Positions 1 through 11,850 of a DNA stretch of 64,000 nt are shown here, one piece after another. The position numbers and the translations under genes were made by a program. Source of the DNA: Magnolia sinica (taxonomy: Eukaryota > Streptophyta > Magnoliopsida > Magnoliales > Magnoliaceae). The stretch covers positions 6,758,001-6,822,000 of the forward strand of contig NC_080577.1 of the NCBI RefSeq assembly GCF_029962835.1, in the 5' to 3' direction. Position 1 is the first letter of the stretch. Every line of letters begins with the position of its first letter. The notes beneath the pieces were generated by a model that saw only the letters and a list, made by a program, of their open reading frames with translations, was not told the origin of the DNA and ran no database searches.

Positions 1-844
1 TATATGATTGACTGCAGTTGCATTTCTCCGTGGAATGTGTTCTGTAGAATCTGGCAACATACATTTCCAAGCCTGCACTGGTACCACCAGCACGTATAGC
101 AAAAAATAATGTTGTTCAACTCTACTCTTCTATCATTTAGTTTACATTTGTAAGTTACAAAAAGAAAAAAAAGTTATGATTCCACCTACTTCAACGTGAA
201 GAATTTCACAAAATAAGTAAATGCATATTCATTGTTTGCCCTTGAATACATTTTTGTAGGCTGGTGGATTCCTTCTAACGTCTCAATCCTTTTGTTTTCG
301 TGTCATGACACTTTAATTAGATAATATTGTGGTGCAGGTCTCGATCTTTTGTTTTCTTATCATGACAATTCAATTGGATAATATTGTGTTGCACTTTGGT
401 GTGGCTTTGTAATTGCTTCTTGTTGCAACAATTTCAAATCTTCTCAATTTAAATCATTTGGTGTTAATGGAGATATAGGTTACACTTTTTCTTTTTTCTT
501 TTTTCTTTTTTTCCTTTTTGTTTCTCATTTTAGTTACATTTACTCATTGCTCTTCCCCTGATTTTGAAATTCAACCTCTTATGCTTCTAATTTTTGAACT
601 TCGTCTTTGATTTTCATTGATGGAGGCAATAGATACTTAATGGGTTGTGCTGCCAAGCATTGGAGCCTGCCTGGTACTATCTATTGATGAACTCTTGAAT
701 TGCATACACTTTCTGAACAAGAGTTTTCATTGCCTGAAGAAACTATAGACCCTAGTATTTTTCTGGATGACAATTGAGGATCCAAATTATACAATTGTTA
801 TTTCCATATTTTTGTATTGCAACTTATCTAACTTGGATTTGCAG
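1..844. other. Intronic or upstream sequence of the exonuclease gene, no exon recognised
   Basis: AT-rich sequence with polypyrimidine runs and no stretch that translates to the Exo I motif (the DFEATC region) expected upstream of the first recognised exon. It ends in a normal acceptor (TTTGCAG at 838-844). I read it as intron, so the first exons of the gene lie off the left edge. Confidence 0.5.
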
Positions 845-970
845 TGTGTGGCATGATACAGCTATCCCATTTAAAGAAATGCTTCAGGAGTTTGAGATTT
901 GGATAACTCATCATCGCTTGTGGAAAGAAGAACTGGGAGGATCTCTTCATCGAGCAGCATTCGTAACTTG
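845..970 (+). CDS. ERL1: Exonuclease gene, first visible coding exon
   Basis: Acceptor TTTGCAG precedes 845 and donor GTTAGT follows 970. Position 845 is the third base of a split codon. The exon encodes VWHDTAIPFKEMLQEFEIW and onward to the start of Exo II (RAAFVTC), typical of plant ERI-1-like proteins. Confidence 0.85.
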
Positions 971-3900
971 GTTAGTTGATAAATCTTTATATAAATAGTT
1001 AATTGGCCTATGCACACAAACTTCAGATCAACATCTATCTTGTATTATGTCTTAATGATGTTAGCAATGTGTTGCAACCTTTTCTTTTCCATAATTTTCA
1101 AGGTTGATCTATTTGCAACTATTGCAGCCAGATCAGAACTTCTCAGTGCTAGCATTATGTGTGTCACAATTGTACAATAACTCGATTCGTTCAATGAGGA
1201 GCAATTGTCCCTAATATTCAGTGCACATGAGGAATAGTGCCATCCATGCACATGCATCACATGTTTTAAATGCGCCGCATGTGTGACCATCCGAGTTCAT
1301 GCACCTCACATTTGCATGTGTGCCACCATTAATCTTCAAGGTGCACACGCCAATGTGCACATGCACACATTTCAATGTGCCCCCGGTCAAATCAAGCCCC
1401 CACATGTGCCAAAATCCATCCATATTCCAGGGTATTTGACAAACAATATATGGAATGACTAGTCACAACAGCATGTTCATGAACAATTAGTCCTGATACG
1501 TGCATGCTAGCTTGTCATGACACAACTTTGCCTGAATCCAAACAGCCCATAGTATAGAGCAGCAAACATAACACCAAAAGGAAGATTTAACAGCCTGTTA
1601 TGATCAGCCACGTCCTGACGGTATCACCTGTGCGGGTGCAGCCAGTCTAAGGCTGCGACATCCCTGTACCAAAAGGTCACACAATCCACAACATGCAAGT
1701 TCATTTCCTTCCAAGTAACAATATAAAGCCGTAAAAAGAACATAACTTAGCAAAGCAGAATTATGCGGAAGGTAATACCCAGCAACAGAAAACTAACACA
1801 AAGGCAAAAGCAAGGTCCCAAAACTCTCTATTATTCACTCTGGTAGAGCATCAAAGATCCTCATTTGTATAATAACTGATCTGTTCAAGCTGCTGTTACT
1901 TTGGTTGTTGTAATCGGATCAGCTACTTTGATGAGTTGAATTAACTTTCGATATTCTTACAAGTTCAGTTTTGTTTGTGCAAGACCCATTTTAGGGGATC
2001 CAGGAAATTTACATTTTTTGTTCCCCATGAACTTCAAAAAAAAAAAAAAAAAAGGGACAAAAAAAAAAAAGAAGCAAAAAATCTAACAAGATTAGCTTTA
2101 CATATATAGAGAAAATTATGTTTATGATTTTCCCAGAAAAAAATTGATACCCTCCAAGTCACTTACATTAAAAGGTCAGACCAAGTTTGTTACATTTACA
2201 CGCTATTATTTTGTTCCCCCATCCTCTCAATGTGATTTGTTCAAATGGGAAGAGAAAATACTTGAATGGTTGTATATTGAGTTTGCATAGGGTGCACTAT
2301 GGAGCATGATTTTAAATATCGACAGAATATGACCCACCCAGGGACCAAAATGTAGGGCCTGTTCTGACTCAGTGGGAGGCAGTTCCAACTTGCTCAGAAC
2401 CAATGCATATTTCCCTGTGCGCACGTGCGCGCGCGCGGGGGGGGTGGGGTGGTGGTGGTGTGTAGGGGGAGGTTGAGCAACCAAGCTTGCTGCTGGGATG
2501 ATGCTGATTGCATATAACAGTCACCAACTATTAGGTTAAACGGCTCTTGACAGACTGACATGCCTAGCTAATTAAGTTCATCCAGGTATCATATCTGTTT
2601 TTATGGAACTGGATGGTGGTTAGAGTGGATGTCATCAACACATCATGGTGGGGTTCTCGTTTATTTATCTGGCGACAATGAGTCAACCTGTTGTTGGATG
2701 ATATTTAATCCTGCTGCAAATTTGTTGCAAACAGCCAAACTTGCTGCTGGGATGATGCCGATTGCCAATAACAGTCATGAACTATTAGGTTAAACGACTA
2801 TTGACGGAGTTGGTCTTCGCCTCTTGTTGCCTAACATGCCTAGCTAATTAAGTTAATCCAGGTATCATACCTGTTTTTATGGAATTGGATGGTGGTTAGA
2901 GTGGATGTCATCAACACATCATGGTGGGTTTCACAGAGGTCGTTTGCACCACAATTTTGCAGTTAATCATTTTTCATATATATATATATATATATAGGGT
3001 CCCGGTCTCCTGCGCACCATGCCGCATAGAGCTTAAATACGAGCTCTTATAAGAGCTGTTAGATACCTTCATCGGCTGGGATTCAAAAGCCATGCGCAGG
3101 AGAGAGTCTCCGTGGAGATGACTCGCGGCAGCATTTTTGGCATCTCACCGGCTCCTCCTGAAGTGACGTCTCCTGTTTCTGTGGGCCACACCATGATGTA
3201 TGTTTTGTATCTACACCGTCCATCCATCACCAGCAGAGGGAAGAGTGACGCCCACCGTTAAAAATCCCCCTCATCGGCTGGGATTCAGCAACCGTGAGAA
3301 GGATATAAATCACATACATCACCGTTAAATATTTGTGTTTTCCTTCTTTCATGTCTGCTTTAACACAATCCCCCTCATCGGCTGGGATTCAGCAACCGTG
3401 AGAAGGATATAAATCACATACATCACGGTGGGCCCACGGTCAGGATCGCACCCACCTGTGCCAACATCTAATTCGAATGGTTCATGATCACATGGAAGGC
3501 TTTCAGTGATGAGCCAAAAGCAGAGTAGCCATCATCTCGAAGAACAGCCAACCCAGATCTATCCGCACGACAAACGGACACTAGAACAAACAGGCAATCT
3601 CAAGCTCCAGCACCAGCACCTGGGATTTCGACCAAGATAGTTTTACAGCAATCCCTGCTAGCCCTCAGAAATCCCAGGCTTCCGATCAAGTTAGTAACTC
3701 TCAGCAATTTGGCAACCAGAAAACAGTGGAAACAAAGCAGGCCTCTCAGCTAGCTGGATGGGCTGGTTTCTAAGCCCCAGAAAATCAAAGGAGTGAAGAG
3801 AAGAGAAAGAAAAAGAAATGTATGGCTTTTGTAGCTTGTTTTGTGCTAAGGTATATATGTGTTGTGTACATCTCGGAATGGGACATTTACAGAAGTTGCC

Positions 3901-6900
3901 CGAGTGAGGCTGGAACCAATCAGCAAGGGAGAATTGTACAGTTCTTGCACATGCCGTTGGGAATTCAATAATGATTTTGGTCCTCAGGTTCTGTTAAAAA
4001 AATAATAAATAAAAATCCAGCGGTGCAGGTGACGATCTTTCCTGTTACCTTCGTAGGATCAAGGGACCCTGGTCGACAGTACTTGGCATCGCGAGCCGTT
4101 GAATTGGCGGATACAGCGTCAATGGATGTGATCAATGGATACAATTTGTTGGCAAGAAGGGCTGTTGTTGAGAGGCTCTGTCCCTTGATGCGCTTGTTAT
4201 TACAGAAGTTGACGAGCAAAGAGAAGCCCCCGCCAGCTGTTGAGAGGGTGTAGGTCCCATGGCCATCGGTGTCACATGCTGTTGAGAGAGTGGCGTTGAT
4301 TGGTCCACGTTCATCTGTGCCATGTGGCATGTCTGCTTTAACACATGATGCCATTGCCGATTGGAGTCATCTCTCATTTCCACCATGGAAAAAAGAAAAA
4401 GAAAAGTGAGTTAATTAGATGGGAAGGATCTTCTAATCTAGGATATTATGGGGAATGGTCCATTGACGAGTGCATACCAGAGCAACGGTTTGGATCATCC
4501 AATCAGGTGGCCCCATTTGTATGGACCAAAGGATGGGATCATATGTTTGGTGTTCTTAACTTATGACATAATGCAGCTGTGGAACTACTTTATTTTAAGG
4601 ATCATACCTTAAAATGATCTAACAAAAGCGATGAACAGCGTGGATACAACACTTACATCATAGTGGGCCCCACAGAGCCCTACCGTCCGGGCAGGGGTAG
4701 CATGCAATCCGTGTCCGGGAAGGATTCGTGCGCGAGGACGGGGGATTGGATAGTGACAGGCTGCCTACTGAAGTGACGTCACCAACTTCTATGGGCCCAC
4801 CATGATGTTTGTGTTGTATCAACACCGTCCATGTCTTAGAGAGATCATTTTAGAGCATCGTCCAAAGAACGAGGCAAATCCAAGGCTGGGGTGGACCCCA
4901 CCACAGAAAACAGTGATGAGAGTAACGCCCACTGTTGAAACCTTCTGAAGTTCCACCATGATGTTTATTTGAGATCCCACATGTTCATGTGTTAAAGCAG
5001 ACATGAAAAAAGGAAAACACAAATATTTGCCAGAACTCAAACTGCCGTGGCCCTCGGAACATTTTAACGGTGGCCGTCACTCTTCCCTCTGTTTTTTGTG
5101 GTGGGGTCCTCTCGAGCTTTGGATCTGATTCATTTTTTGGATCATGCCGTAATATGATATCTCCAAATGGATGGACGGTGTAGATACAAAACATACATCA
5201 TGGTGTGGCCCACAGAAACAGGAGACGTCACTTCAGGAGGAGCCGGTGAGATGCCAGAAATACTGCCGCGAGTCATCTCCACTTGGAGACTCTCTCCTAC
5301 GCACGGCTTTTGAATCCCACCCGATGAAGGTATCTAACGGCTCTTATAAGAGCTCGTATTTAAGCTCCATGTGGCATGGTGCGTAGGAGACCGGGACTAT
5401 ATATATATATATATAGGTGAAATTTTATGGAAGACGAGAATTAGAAGGTAAAAATTGTAAGCTCTGTAGAAAACAATTGTAGTACAAGGTTAATGCAAGA
5501 CACGCATCCCAACGGGCTACCCCACTCGAGCCTGGTGTGAAAATGCCCCTGCATTAATCACCCCTGGTGAGGAATCTTGAACACGAGACTTCCTGCTTTA
5601 ATACCAATTTGATGCAGGACAATTAATCACTTGCTCTAAAAGCTCGAACTGTTAGAGTATGACGAATTAATCCCTTTATCTCATAGCCCAGGCCTAACAT
5701 CTCATGGGTTAAGACCTCGGCCGAACCCCCCTCGTGGGCCCCAAATCAGATGAGTCACCCACTCCGAGTGTATCCCTGCATCCCACAGGCTACCCCACTT
5801 GAGCCCGGTGTGAAATGCGCATTAATCTCCCCTGGTGAGGAGTCTTGAACACGAGACCTCCCCCGTTGACCCCAAATCACATGGGTCACCCACCTCAAGC
5901 ATGTCCCCGCATCCCACAGGCTACCCCACTCGAGCCCGGTGTGAAAATGGCCCTGCGTTAAAGGTTTGCTAGCTAGGCCTAGAGCATGTCTAGTGTGGTC
6001 ACAAATGTTGCTTCAGCAGCCATCACATAGACAGGCCACATTCATGTATCCCAATAGTCACTGCCACTTGACCATGTGAGTCATTGCGTCATTTGCCTGC
6101 ACATTGAATGTTGAGCAGTGGCCCGCATTCAAGGGGCAAACATTTACACTTTGACAATTTTTAGAATTGTCAAACCACTGTGATTTTGGGCGATGGCTGG
6201 TTGGGGCGGCAGCCTACCAGGTCAACTGTCCTGGTCACCCACAACATGTGCAACCTGTATGGTGAAGTTGCCAGAGATGGGCAATGCCCATTTCACAGGC
6301 TTGCTTGCACTAATGCATTTACCTTGATGGTGTGATCAAATGATAAATAACCCAGAGCACCCCATGTAAAACCATTGGGCTAATGACTAGAATGTCTTCC
6401 TTCCAGCTTATTATTGATTACATCTTATCTGATTCCAAATCTGTAAAAAAATCAATGTCCCTTTCTTTTTTTTTTTGCTAATTTAAGATGCTCTTTTGTG
6501 CTTTGTTAGTGGTAATTGGGATTTGAAGACCAAGGTCCCTCAGCAGTGCAGGGTCGCAAGGGTCAAGATGCCTCCCTACTTCATGGAGTGGATCAATTTG
6601 AAAGACGTCTATCTCAACTTTTACCAGAGGAGGGTCAGTATGTTTCCTTGAGCAAAATTGCTTGATTTCAGAAACTTCAGTTTCTTGACCACATGGGATT
6701 TGAAACAACAGGTGAATGGCTGAGATGTAAGACCTTGTGTTGGTCCCAGAGTCTCTGACCTCTATTCACATTTTTTTCCCCTGTTATGCATATCAGGCAA
6801 CAGGGATGATGACCATGATGAAGGAGCTGGGGATTCCATTGGTGGGCAGTCATCATCTTGGTATAGACGATGCTAAAAACATCTCAAGGGTCCTGCAGCG

Positions 6901-6997
6901 CATGCTTGCTGATGGTGCTGTCCTGCAGATTACTGCAAGGAGGAATCTGACAGCTCCTGGCGACGTTGAATTCCTTTTCAAGAATCGGATTCGGTGA
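845..6997 (+). CDS. ERL1: ERI-1-like 3'-5' exoribonuclease, 3' part of gene (exons 845-970, 6510-6633, 6797-6997)
   Basis: These are the C-terminal exons of a DEDDh (RNase H fold) 3'-5' exonuclease of the ERI-1/3'hExo family. Joined, they give about 150 residues. The segment VTCGNWDLKTKVP is the Exo II motif, with the acidic residue in NWD. SHHLGIDDAKNI is the Exo III motif, with catalytic His and Asp spaced H-x3-D. The protein ends in FLFKNRIR. The Exo I aspartate and glutamate must lie in exons left of the window. Phases agree: exon 845-970 ends with two bases of a Cys codon completed by the first base at 6510, and exon 6510-6633 ends on a codon boundary. The first intron is 5.5 kb and carries a Mutator-like element; the second is 163 bp. 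The nearest relative I recall is Arabidopsis At3g15140 (ERL1), reported as a chloroplast exonuclease in 5S rRNA maturation. That role is carried over from the family, and the transit-peptide region is not visible here. Confidence 0.88.
971..2481. other. Intron sequence, no gene recognised
   Basis: 5' part of the 5.5-kb intron. 1210-1400 is rich in CATGCACAT-like words, and A-runs lie around 2036-2070. No protein similarity is evident on either strand; ORFs here are short and look random. Confidence 0.5.
2437..2472 (+). other. G-rich tract preceded by alternating GC
   Basis: A run of eight Gs, then GGGG, three GGT units and GGGGG, just after an alternating CG stretch (CGTGCGCGCGCGCG). Four or more G-runs with short loops fit a G-quadruplex-forming sequence. 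Composition only; no function implied. Confidence 0.4.
2482..2929. repeat. Direct duplication of an about 170-195 bp segment
   Basis: 2482-2652 and 2735-2929 share the same order of words: TTGCTGCTGGGATGATG, ACTATTAGGTTAAACG, CATGCCTAGCTAATTAAG and GATGGTGGTTAGAGTGGATG. The second copy carries a 24-base extra segment (TTGGTCTTCGCCTCTTGTTG region). About 80 bp separates the copies. Confidence 0.8.
3265..3426 (+). repeat. Duplicated 60-bp block inside the MULE
   Basis: An identical block of about 60 bp, starting AATCCCCCTCATCGGCTGGG and ending in CACATACATCAC, occurs at about 3265-3324 and 3367-3426. A 42-bp segment containing CATGTCTGCTTTAACAC lies between them. Confidence 0.75.
3427..4009. 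other. MULE interior, possible second captured segment
   Basis: Non-repetitive sequence between the arm and the subtilase fragment. Read on the minus strand it has a TATATATACC stretch near 3850 followed by a pyrimidine-rich leader-like segment, as in a promoter and 5' UTR. No protein could be assigned. Confidence 0.3.
4010..4330 (-). pseudogene. Captured subtilisin-like protease (subtilase) fragment
   Basis: One open minus-strand frame reads GPINATLSTACDTDGHGTYT then LSTAGGG, the catalytic-His block of plant subtilases. It continues almost directly into NNKRIKGQSLSTTALLANKL, YPLITSIDAVSANS and PGSLDPTKVTGKIV, which belong to the protease-associated region. The catalytic His of HGT is kept, but the second conserved His of HGTHT is Tyr. 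About 150 residues that normally separate the two blocks are missing, so the fragment was joined by deletion or captured as separate pieces. It sits inside a terminal-inverted-repeat element and lacks the Asp, Asn and Ser active-site regions. It cannot encode an active protease. Confidence 0.8.
5475..5965 (-). mobile_element. Scrambled copies of a miniature LTR-like element (antisense)
   Basis: Contains 2 to 3 partial copies, in reverse orientation, of the unit also found at 24.2-25.8 kb. Shared pieces are CCGGGCTCGAGTGGGGT (here as its complement), the core AGCTTTTAGAGCAAGTG (complement near 5628-5645), CCTGCATCAAATTGGTAT (complement at 5602-5620), and repeated CACACCGGG ends at 5530, 5800 and 5935. 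The repetition without full terminal repeats suggests unequal exchange or nested insertion. Confidence 0.6.
5966..6509. other. Intron 3' part, nothing recognised
   Basis: Unique-looking sequence leading to the acceptor at 6508-6509. A T-run at 6466-6476 serves as the polypyrimidine tract. No element ends or coding similarity were found. Confidence 0.5.
6510..6633 (+). CDS. ERL1: Exonuclease gene, penultimate coding exon
   Basis: Acceptor TTTGTTAG and donor GTCAGT bound 124 bases. They encode GNWDLKTKVPQQCRV followed by PPYFMEWINLKDVYLNFY, the Exo II motif and the linker typical of the family. The first base completes the Cys codon of the previous exon. Confidence 0.88.
6797..6997 (+). CDS. 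ERL1: Exonuclease gene, last coding exon with stop
   Basis: Acceptor CATATCAG lies just before 6797. The 67 codons, including TGA at 6995-6997, encode the Exo III motif SHHLGIDDAKNI and the conserved C-terminus ending KNRIR. Confidence 0.88.
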   Translation, partial: ATGMMTMMKELGIPLVGSHHLGIDDAKNISRVLQRMLADGAVLQITARRNLTAPGDVEFLFKNRIR

Positions 6998-8110
6998 CTG
7001 GGTGAGCCATGCACAACAGAGGATTTCTCCAGCTTATGGATGTCCAGTTTTGTCATTTTGATCAGTCAGTTGATTGGAATAGATCATCATCAGCTTAATG
7101 AAGTCTGTTTCGAGACTGCACCCAACCCGCAATATAGCTGGTCGTATGTTTTGTATGTTAGTATAATTGTGCCATTTTATGTTCTTTGGCTTGGTAAATG
7201 GCTACAGGTACCTGATCAATTGCCAGCCATCACGACCAATGGTGCTTTATACACCACAAACTGTTGCACCTTCCACAGTATAAAAATAGGAGGTTTGCTA
7301 ATTCCACGTGTAGCATCCGCATGTTGGCACATGTGAAAATATGAAACATATGTGTAAGATCTGAGCTTTCCACAAGGTTGTAAACTAATGCTTAAATGAT
7401 CTGCATAAAAATCAGACAATGTAACTCTTCAGGTGGGGCCACATTGGACAAAGTAAATTGACAGTTTTTTTTCCTAGCCATTTTTTTGGATGCGCTGGTG
7501 TGAAATGGCCTGATTTTTATGCAGGAAGGCAATGCTCAAAGCTTAAATCCCGTGCATGCAGATGTGTACGCCTCCCACATGGAATAAGCATGCCTCTCAA
7601 TAAACAGATAGGATTTTGTAGGGGTCCATTGGATGGGAGTTGATGGAGGTCAATGGAAGGAATTGGAAGTAAATGGAGCTAAATGGCCTTTTAAGTGTCT
7701 TTGGATGTGAGTAAATGTATAGAAATGAAATGAATTGGTAGTAAATAGTCTGTAAATGAGTTCCTCTCTTAGAGAAGAGATTTGGAACCAAATGGGGTGA
7801 TATGCCTATTTGGGCTCCCTTGGAGAGTTGCACGGGCAAACAAAGGTGTTGCTACACACATGTCCACCGTATGCATGGCATGCTGATGATATTCCAAAAC
7901 AATTCAATTATCGGCTATATCACTAAAATCACACTAACATAATGATCCAAACTGTTCGAAGGTTGGTCATTTAAATGGATGGTTAAAAAGTATTGACAAG
8001 TTGCTTATTTGCTACCCTTACATTTGTGGCCTATATGAGGCTCAAAATTTCCTCATTTTTTTTTTTTTTTTTTTTATATATATATAAAAGTATACATTGA
8101 AACGGCTTTA
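6998..8110 (+). other. 3' UTR and spacer downstream of the exonuclease gene
   Basis: No coding similarity. The only canonical poly(A) signal I saw is AATAAA at 7599-7604, about 600 bp after the stop, so the 3' UTR may extend that far. 7620-7840 is a purine-rich repeat-like segment (GGAATTGGAAGTAAATGG) and 8050-8090 is a T-run followed by TA repeats. Confidence 0.4.
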
Positions 8111-8119
8111 TTACAATAA

Positions 8120-9150
8120 GAGAAATTTCCTACGGTACGACCCATTTATGGCCCACCAGCCATTTGAAGCCCACCTCCTTTTAAGCTTCCAAGAATACTC
8201 CCCTGTGTACGGCCGACTTTTCAAGGGACCAAAATACCCCCGTCATTCATTCCTTCCGGAGGCCGATTGGCTGGGGTGCGAAGACGAGCGCCGACGCTCG
8301 TCGACATGGCCCCACAATGATGTATTTATTATATCCACACCGTTCATCCATATTTCGAGATCATTTCAGAGCATTATCGGAAAAAAGAATCACATCCAAA
8401 GATCAACTAGACCACACCACAAATAGCAGCAGGAAACTTGACTTTCACTGTTAAAAATTTCATAGGGCCCACCTTAACATATATTTTCCATCCAATCTAT
8501 TCATAAGGTCACAAAGACCTGGATGAAGAGGAAAAAAAAAAAATCATTTTGATCTAAAACTTCTGTGACCACTGAAAGGATTTCAATGGTAGACATTCAA
8601 TCCTCCACTGCCTTTTGCGGTGTGGTCCACTTGATCGCTAGATCGGTCTTATTTTTTGTCTCAAGCCTTAATACGAGTTCACCAAATAGATGGACGGTTT
8701 GGATATAACACATACATCATAATGGGACCCACAAAAAGCAGTGGGGATTACAACTGCAAAAAAAAATAATAATAATAATAATAAATTTAAAAAAAACCAG
8801 GAATTTAAGGCTGCGGGTTTTCTATGGCTACGGATTATAACCGTAGCCACAGCTATAGTATCTGCAATCAATGCAAATATTTTTATTTTTATTTTTACAT
8901 GCAGAACTTTATTCTACCTACAATTTTCTCTAATACATATTTATATAAATATATATATATAAGCATATAAATTTTTTTCTCTCTTTTTTTCATTTCTTTC
9001 TTTATTCATTTAAAAAGAATATCTTATAAACCAAAATTAGTTACTTGATGTACCCTATATGATTTTGGGGTAGGAGAAGCTATTTTAGCCAGCCAACCTG
9101 GTTAATTTTCAAGATTCCATCATGTCCATGGTCGAAAATCCATTTCATTC
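8120..9150 (+). repeat. Left terminal inverted repeat of the 8.1-kb MULE
   Basis: Pairs with 15170-16224. It contains the GGCCCACAATGATGTATTTA and ATATCCACACCGTTCATCCA words near 8309-8350 and their inverted counterparts near 8690-8730, so each arm is itself a foldback. The arms differ mainly at 8755-8960, where this copy has an AAT repeat. Confidence 0.85.
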
Positions 9151-11590
9151 ACTTCGCGGTCAATTTCAATCCGGTTGCGGTCAATTTCGTTCATTTCATT
9201 TACTTCATGATCATTTTTATGCATTTCATGGTCATTCCCAGTGATTCCATGTTGATTCACATTCATTTCCACGCATTTCACGGTCAATTCCCTTCACTTC
9301 ACGGTCATTTCCACGCATTTCACAGTCAATTCGCTTCACTTCACGGCCATTTCCAAGCATTTCACAATCAATTCTCTTCACTTCACGGACATTTCCATGC
9401 ATTTCACGGTCATATCTGGCAATTCTGTTTACGTTCATGGTCATTTCGACGCACTTCATGGTCAATTCACTTCACTTCACAGCCATTTCCAATCATTTCA
9501 TGATCAATTCTCTTTACTTCACGGCCATTTCCATGCATTTCATGGTCATATCCGGCAATTCCGTGTTCATTCATGGTCAATTCGACGCACTTCACAGTCA
9601 ATTCACTTCACTTCACGGCCATTTCCAAGCATTTCACGAGCAATTCTCTTCACTTCACGGCCATTTCCATGCATTTCACAATCATATTCAGCAATTCCGT
9701 TTACGTTCACAGTCATTTTGACGCACTTCACAGTCAATTCACTTCACTTCACGGCCATTTCCAAGGACTTCACGGTCAAAACTCTTCACTTCACGGCCAT
9801 TTCCATGCATTTCACGGTCATATCCGGCAATTTTGTTTACGTTCACGGTCAATTCGATGCACTTCACAGTCAATTCACTTCACTTCACAGCCATTTCCAC
9901 GCACTTCGCGGTCAATTCGCTTAACTTCACCGTCATTTCCATGCATTTCACAGTCATTCCCGGCGATTCTGTGTTCATTCACGGTCAATTCGACGCACTT
10001 CACGGTCAATTCACTTCACGTCACGGCCATTTCCACGCACTTCGCGGTCAATTCACTTAACCTCACCATCATTTCCATGCATTTCACGGTCATTCCCGAC
10101 GATTCCCTGTTCATTCACGGTCAATTCGACGCACTTCACGGTCAATTCACTTCGCTTCATGGCCATTTCCACGCACTTCGCGGTCAATTCACTTCACTTC
10201 ACCGTCATTTCTGTGCATTTCATGGTCATTCCCAGCGATTCCGTGTTCATTCACGGTCAATTCGATGCACTTCACGGTCAATTCACTTCACTACACGGCC
10301 ATTTTGACGCACTTCACCGTCAATTCACTTCACTTCACCGTCATTTCCATGCATTTCACGGTCATTCTCGGCGATTCTGTGTTCATTCATGGTCAATTCG
10401 ACGCACTTCACGGTCAATTCACTTCACTTCACGGCCATTTCCACACACTTCGCGGTCAATTCACTTAACTTCACGGTCATTTCCATGCATTTCACGATCA
10501 TTTTCGGCGATTCCGTGTTCATTCACGGTCAATTCGACGCACTTCACGGTCAATTCACTTCACTTCACCGTCATTTCCATGCATTTCACGGTCATTCCCG
10601 GCGATTCCGTGTTCGTTCACGGTCAATTCAACCCACTTCACGGTCAATTCACTTCACTTCACGGCCATTTCCACGCACTTCGCGGTCAATTCACTTCACT
10701 TCACCGTCATTTCCATGCATTTCACGGTCATTCCCGGTGATTCCGTGTTCATTCAAGGTCAATGCGACGCACTTCACGATCAATTCACTTCACTTCACAG
10801 CCATTTCGACGCACTTCGCGGTCAATTCACTTAACTTCACCGTCATTTCCATGCATTTCATGGTCATTCCCAGTGATTCCATGTTCATTCACGGCCAATT
10901 TGACGCACTTCACGGTCAATTCACTTCACTTCACGGCCATTTCAGCGCACTTCGCGGTAAATTCACTTCACTTCACCGTCATTTCCATGCATTTCACGGT
11001 CATTCCCGGCGATTCCGTGTTCATTCACGGTCAATTCAACCCACTTCACGGTCAATTCACTTCACTTCACGGCCATTTCCACGCACTTCGCGGTCAATTC
11101 ACTTCACTTCACCGTCATTTCCATGCATTTCACGATCATTCTTGGCGATTTCGTGTTCATTCACGGTCAATTCAACGCACTTCACGGTCAATTCACTTCA
11201 CTTCACGGCCATTTCCACGCACTTCGCGGTCAATTCACTTCACTTCATCGTCATTTCCATGCATTTCACGGTCATTCCCGACGATTTCGTGTTCATTCAT
11301 AGTCAATTCAACGCACTTCACGGTCAATTCACTTCACTTCACGGCCATTTCCACGCACTTCGCGGTCAATTCACTTCACTTCACCGTCATTTTCATGCAT
11401 TTCACGGTCATTTTGCTTCACTTCACAGTCATTTCCATGCATTTCACGGTCATTTTCCAGCGATTCTGGTTAGATTCACGGTCATTTCGATGCACTTCAT
11501 GGTCAATTCCCTTCAATTCAAGCCCATTTCCATGCATTTCACGGTCAATTCGCTTCACTTCATGGACATTTCGATTCACTTCACGGTCAA
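9150..11590 (+). repeat. 136-bp tandem array (block A1)
   Basis: The landmark GATTCCGTGTTCATTC recurs at 9965, 10101, 10237, 10373, 10509, 10603, 10739, 10875, 11011, 11147 and 11283. Ten of these eleven landmarks sit in a strict 136-bp rhythm, apart from one 94-bp unit that lacks a 42-bp subunit. Each unit is built from shorter words such as CACGGTCAATTCACTTCACT and CGGCCATTTCCACGCACTT. Units at 9200-9900 are more divergent. The array has few stops on the + strand, which produces long spurious ORFs; because 136 is not a multiple of three, the frame rotates each unit. Confidence 0.9.
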
Positions 11591-11850
11591 CACGAAATCG
11601 CGGGGAATGGCCCTGAAATGCATGGAATTGATCGCGAAGTAAATGAAATGAATGAAATTGACCGCGAAGTGAATGAAATGGATTTTCGACCATCAACCTG
11701 ATGGAATCTTAAAAAATAACCAGGTTGGTTGGCTAAAGTAACTTCTCCTACCCTAAAATCATATAGGGTACGTCAAGTAACTAATTTTGGTTTAGAAGAC
11801 ATTCTTGTTAAATGAAGAAAGAAAGAAATGAAAAAAAAGAGAGAAAATGC
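11590..11850 (-). repeat. Internal inverted copy of the arm's inner end
   Basis: 11690-11850 is the reverse complement of about 9000-9140, including ACCAGGTTGGTTGGCTAAAG and GGTACGTCAAGTAACTAATT. 11590-11690 is the inverted edge of the array. Block A1 is therefore bounded on both sides by the same sequence in opposite orientation and resembles a nested foldback. Confidence 0.8.

Larger units (their letters stand above)
2997..5398. mobile_element. Non-autonomous Mutator-like element (Pack-MULE type), 2.4 kb
   Basis: The left end begins GGGTCCCGGTCTCCTGCGCA. The reverse complement of the right end begins AGTCCCGGTCTCCTACGCA. Similarity between the ends continues for about 250 bp, and a further inverted match (TGTCTGCTTTAACAC near 3351-3365 against 4990-5005) suggests arms near 400 bp. 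Both ends abut TA dinucleotide runs, so a 9-bp TSD of TATATATAT type is possible but cannot be proven. No transposase is seen. The interior holds a subtilase fragment and a 60-bp duplicated block. Long terminal inverted repeats and captured coding sequence favour a Pack-MULE. Confidence 0.7.

Noticed and set aside
9207-11642. Long overlapping + strand ORFs (up to 417 codons) rich in HFTVNSLHFT-like phrases
   Set aside because: They are translations of the 136-bp tandem array in all three frames, and the frame rotates each unit. There is no conserved domain, and stop codons are lacking only because of composition.
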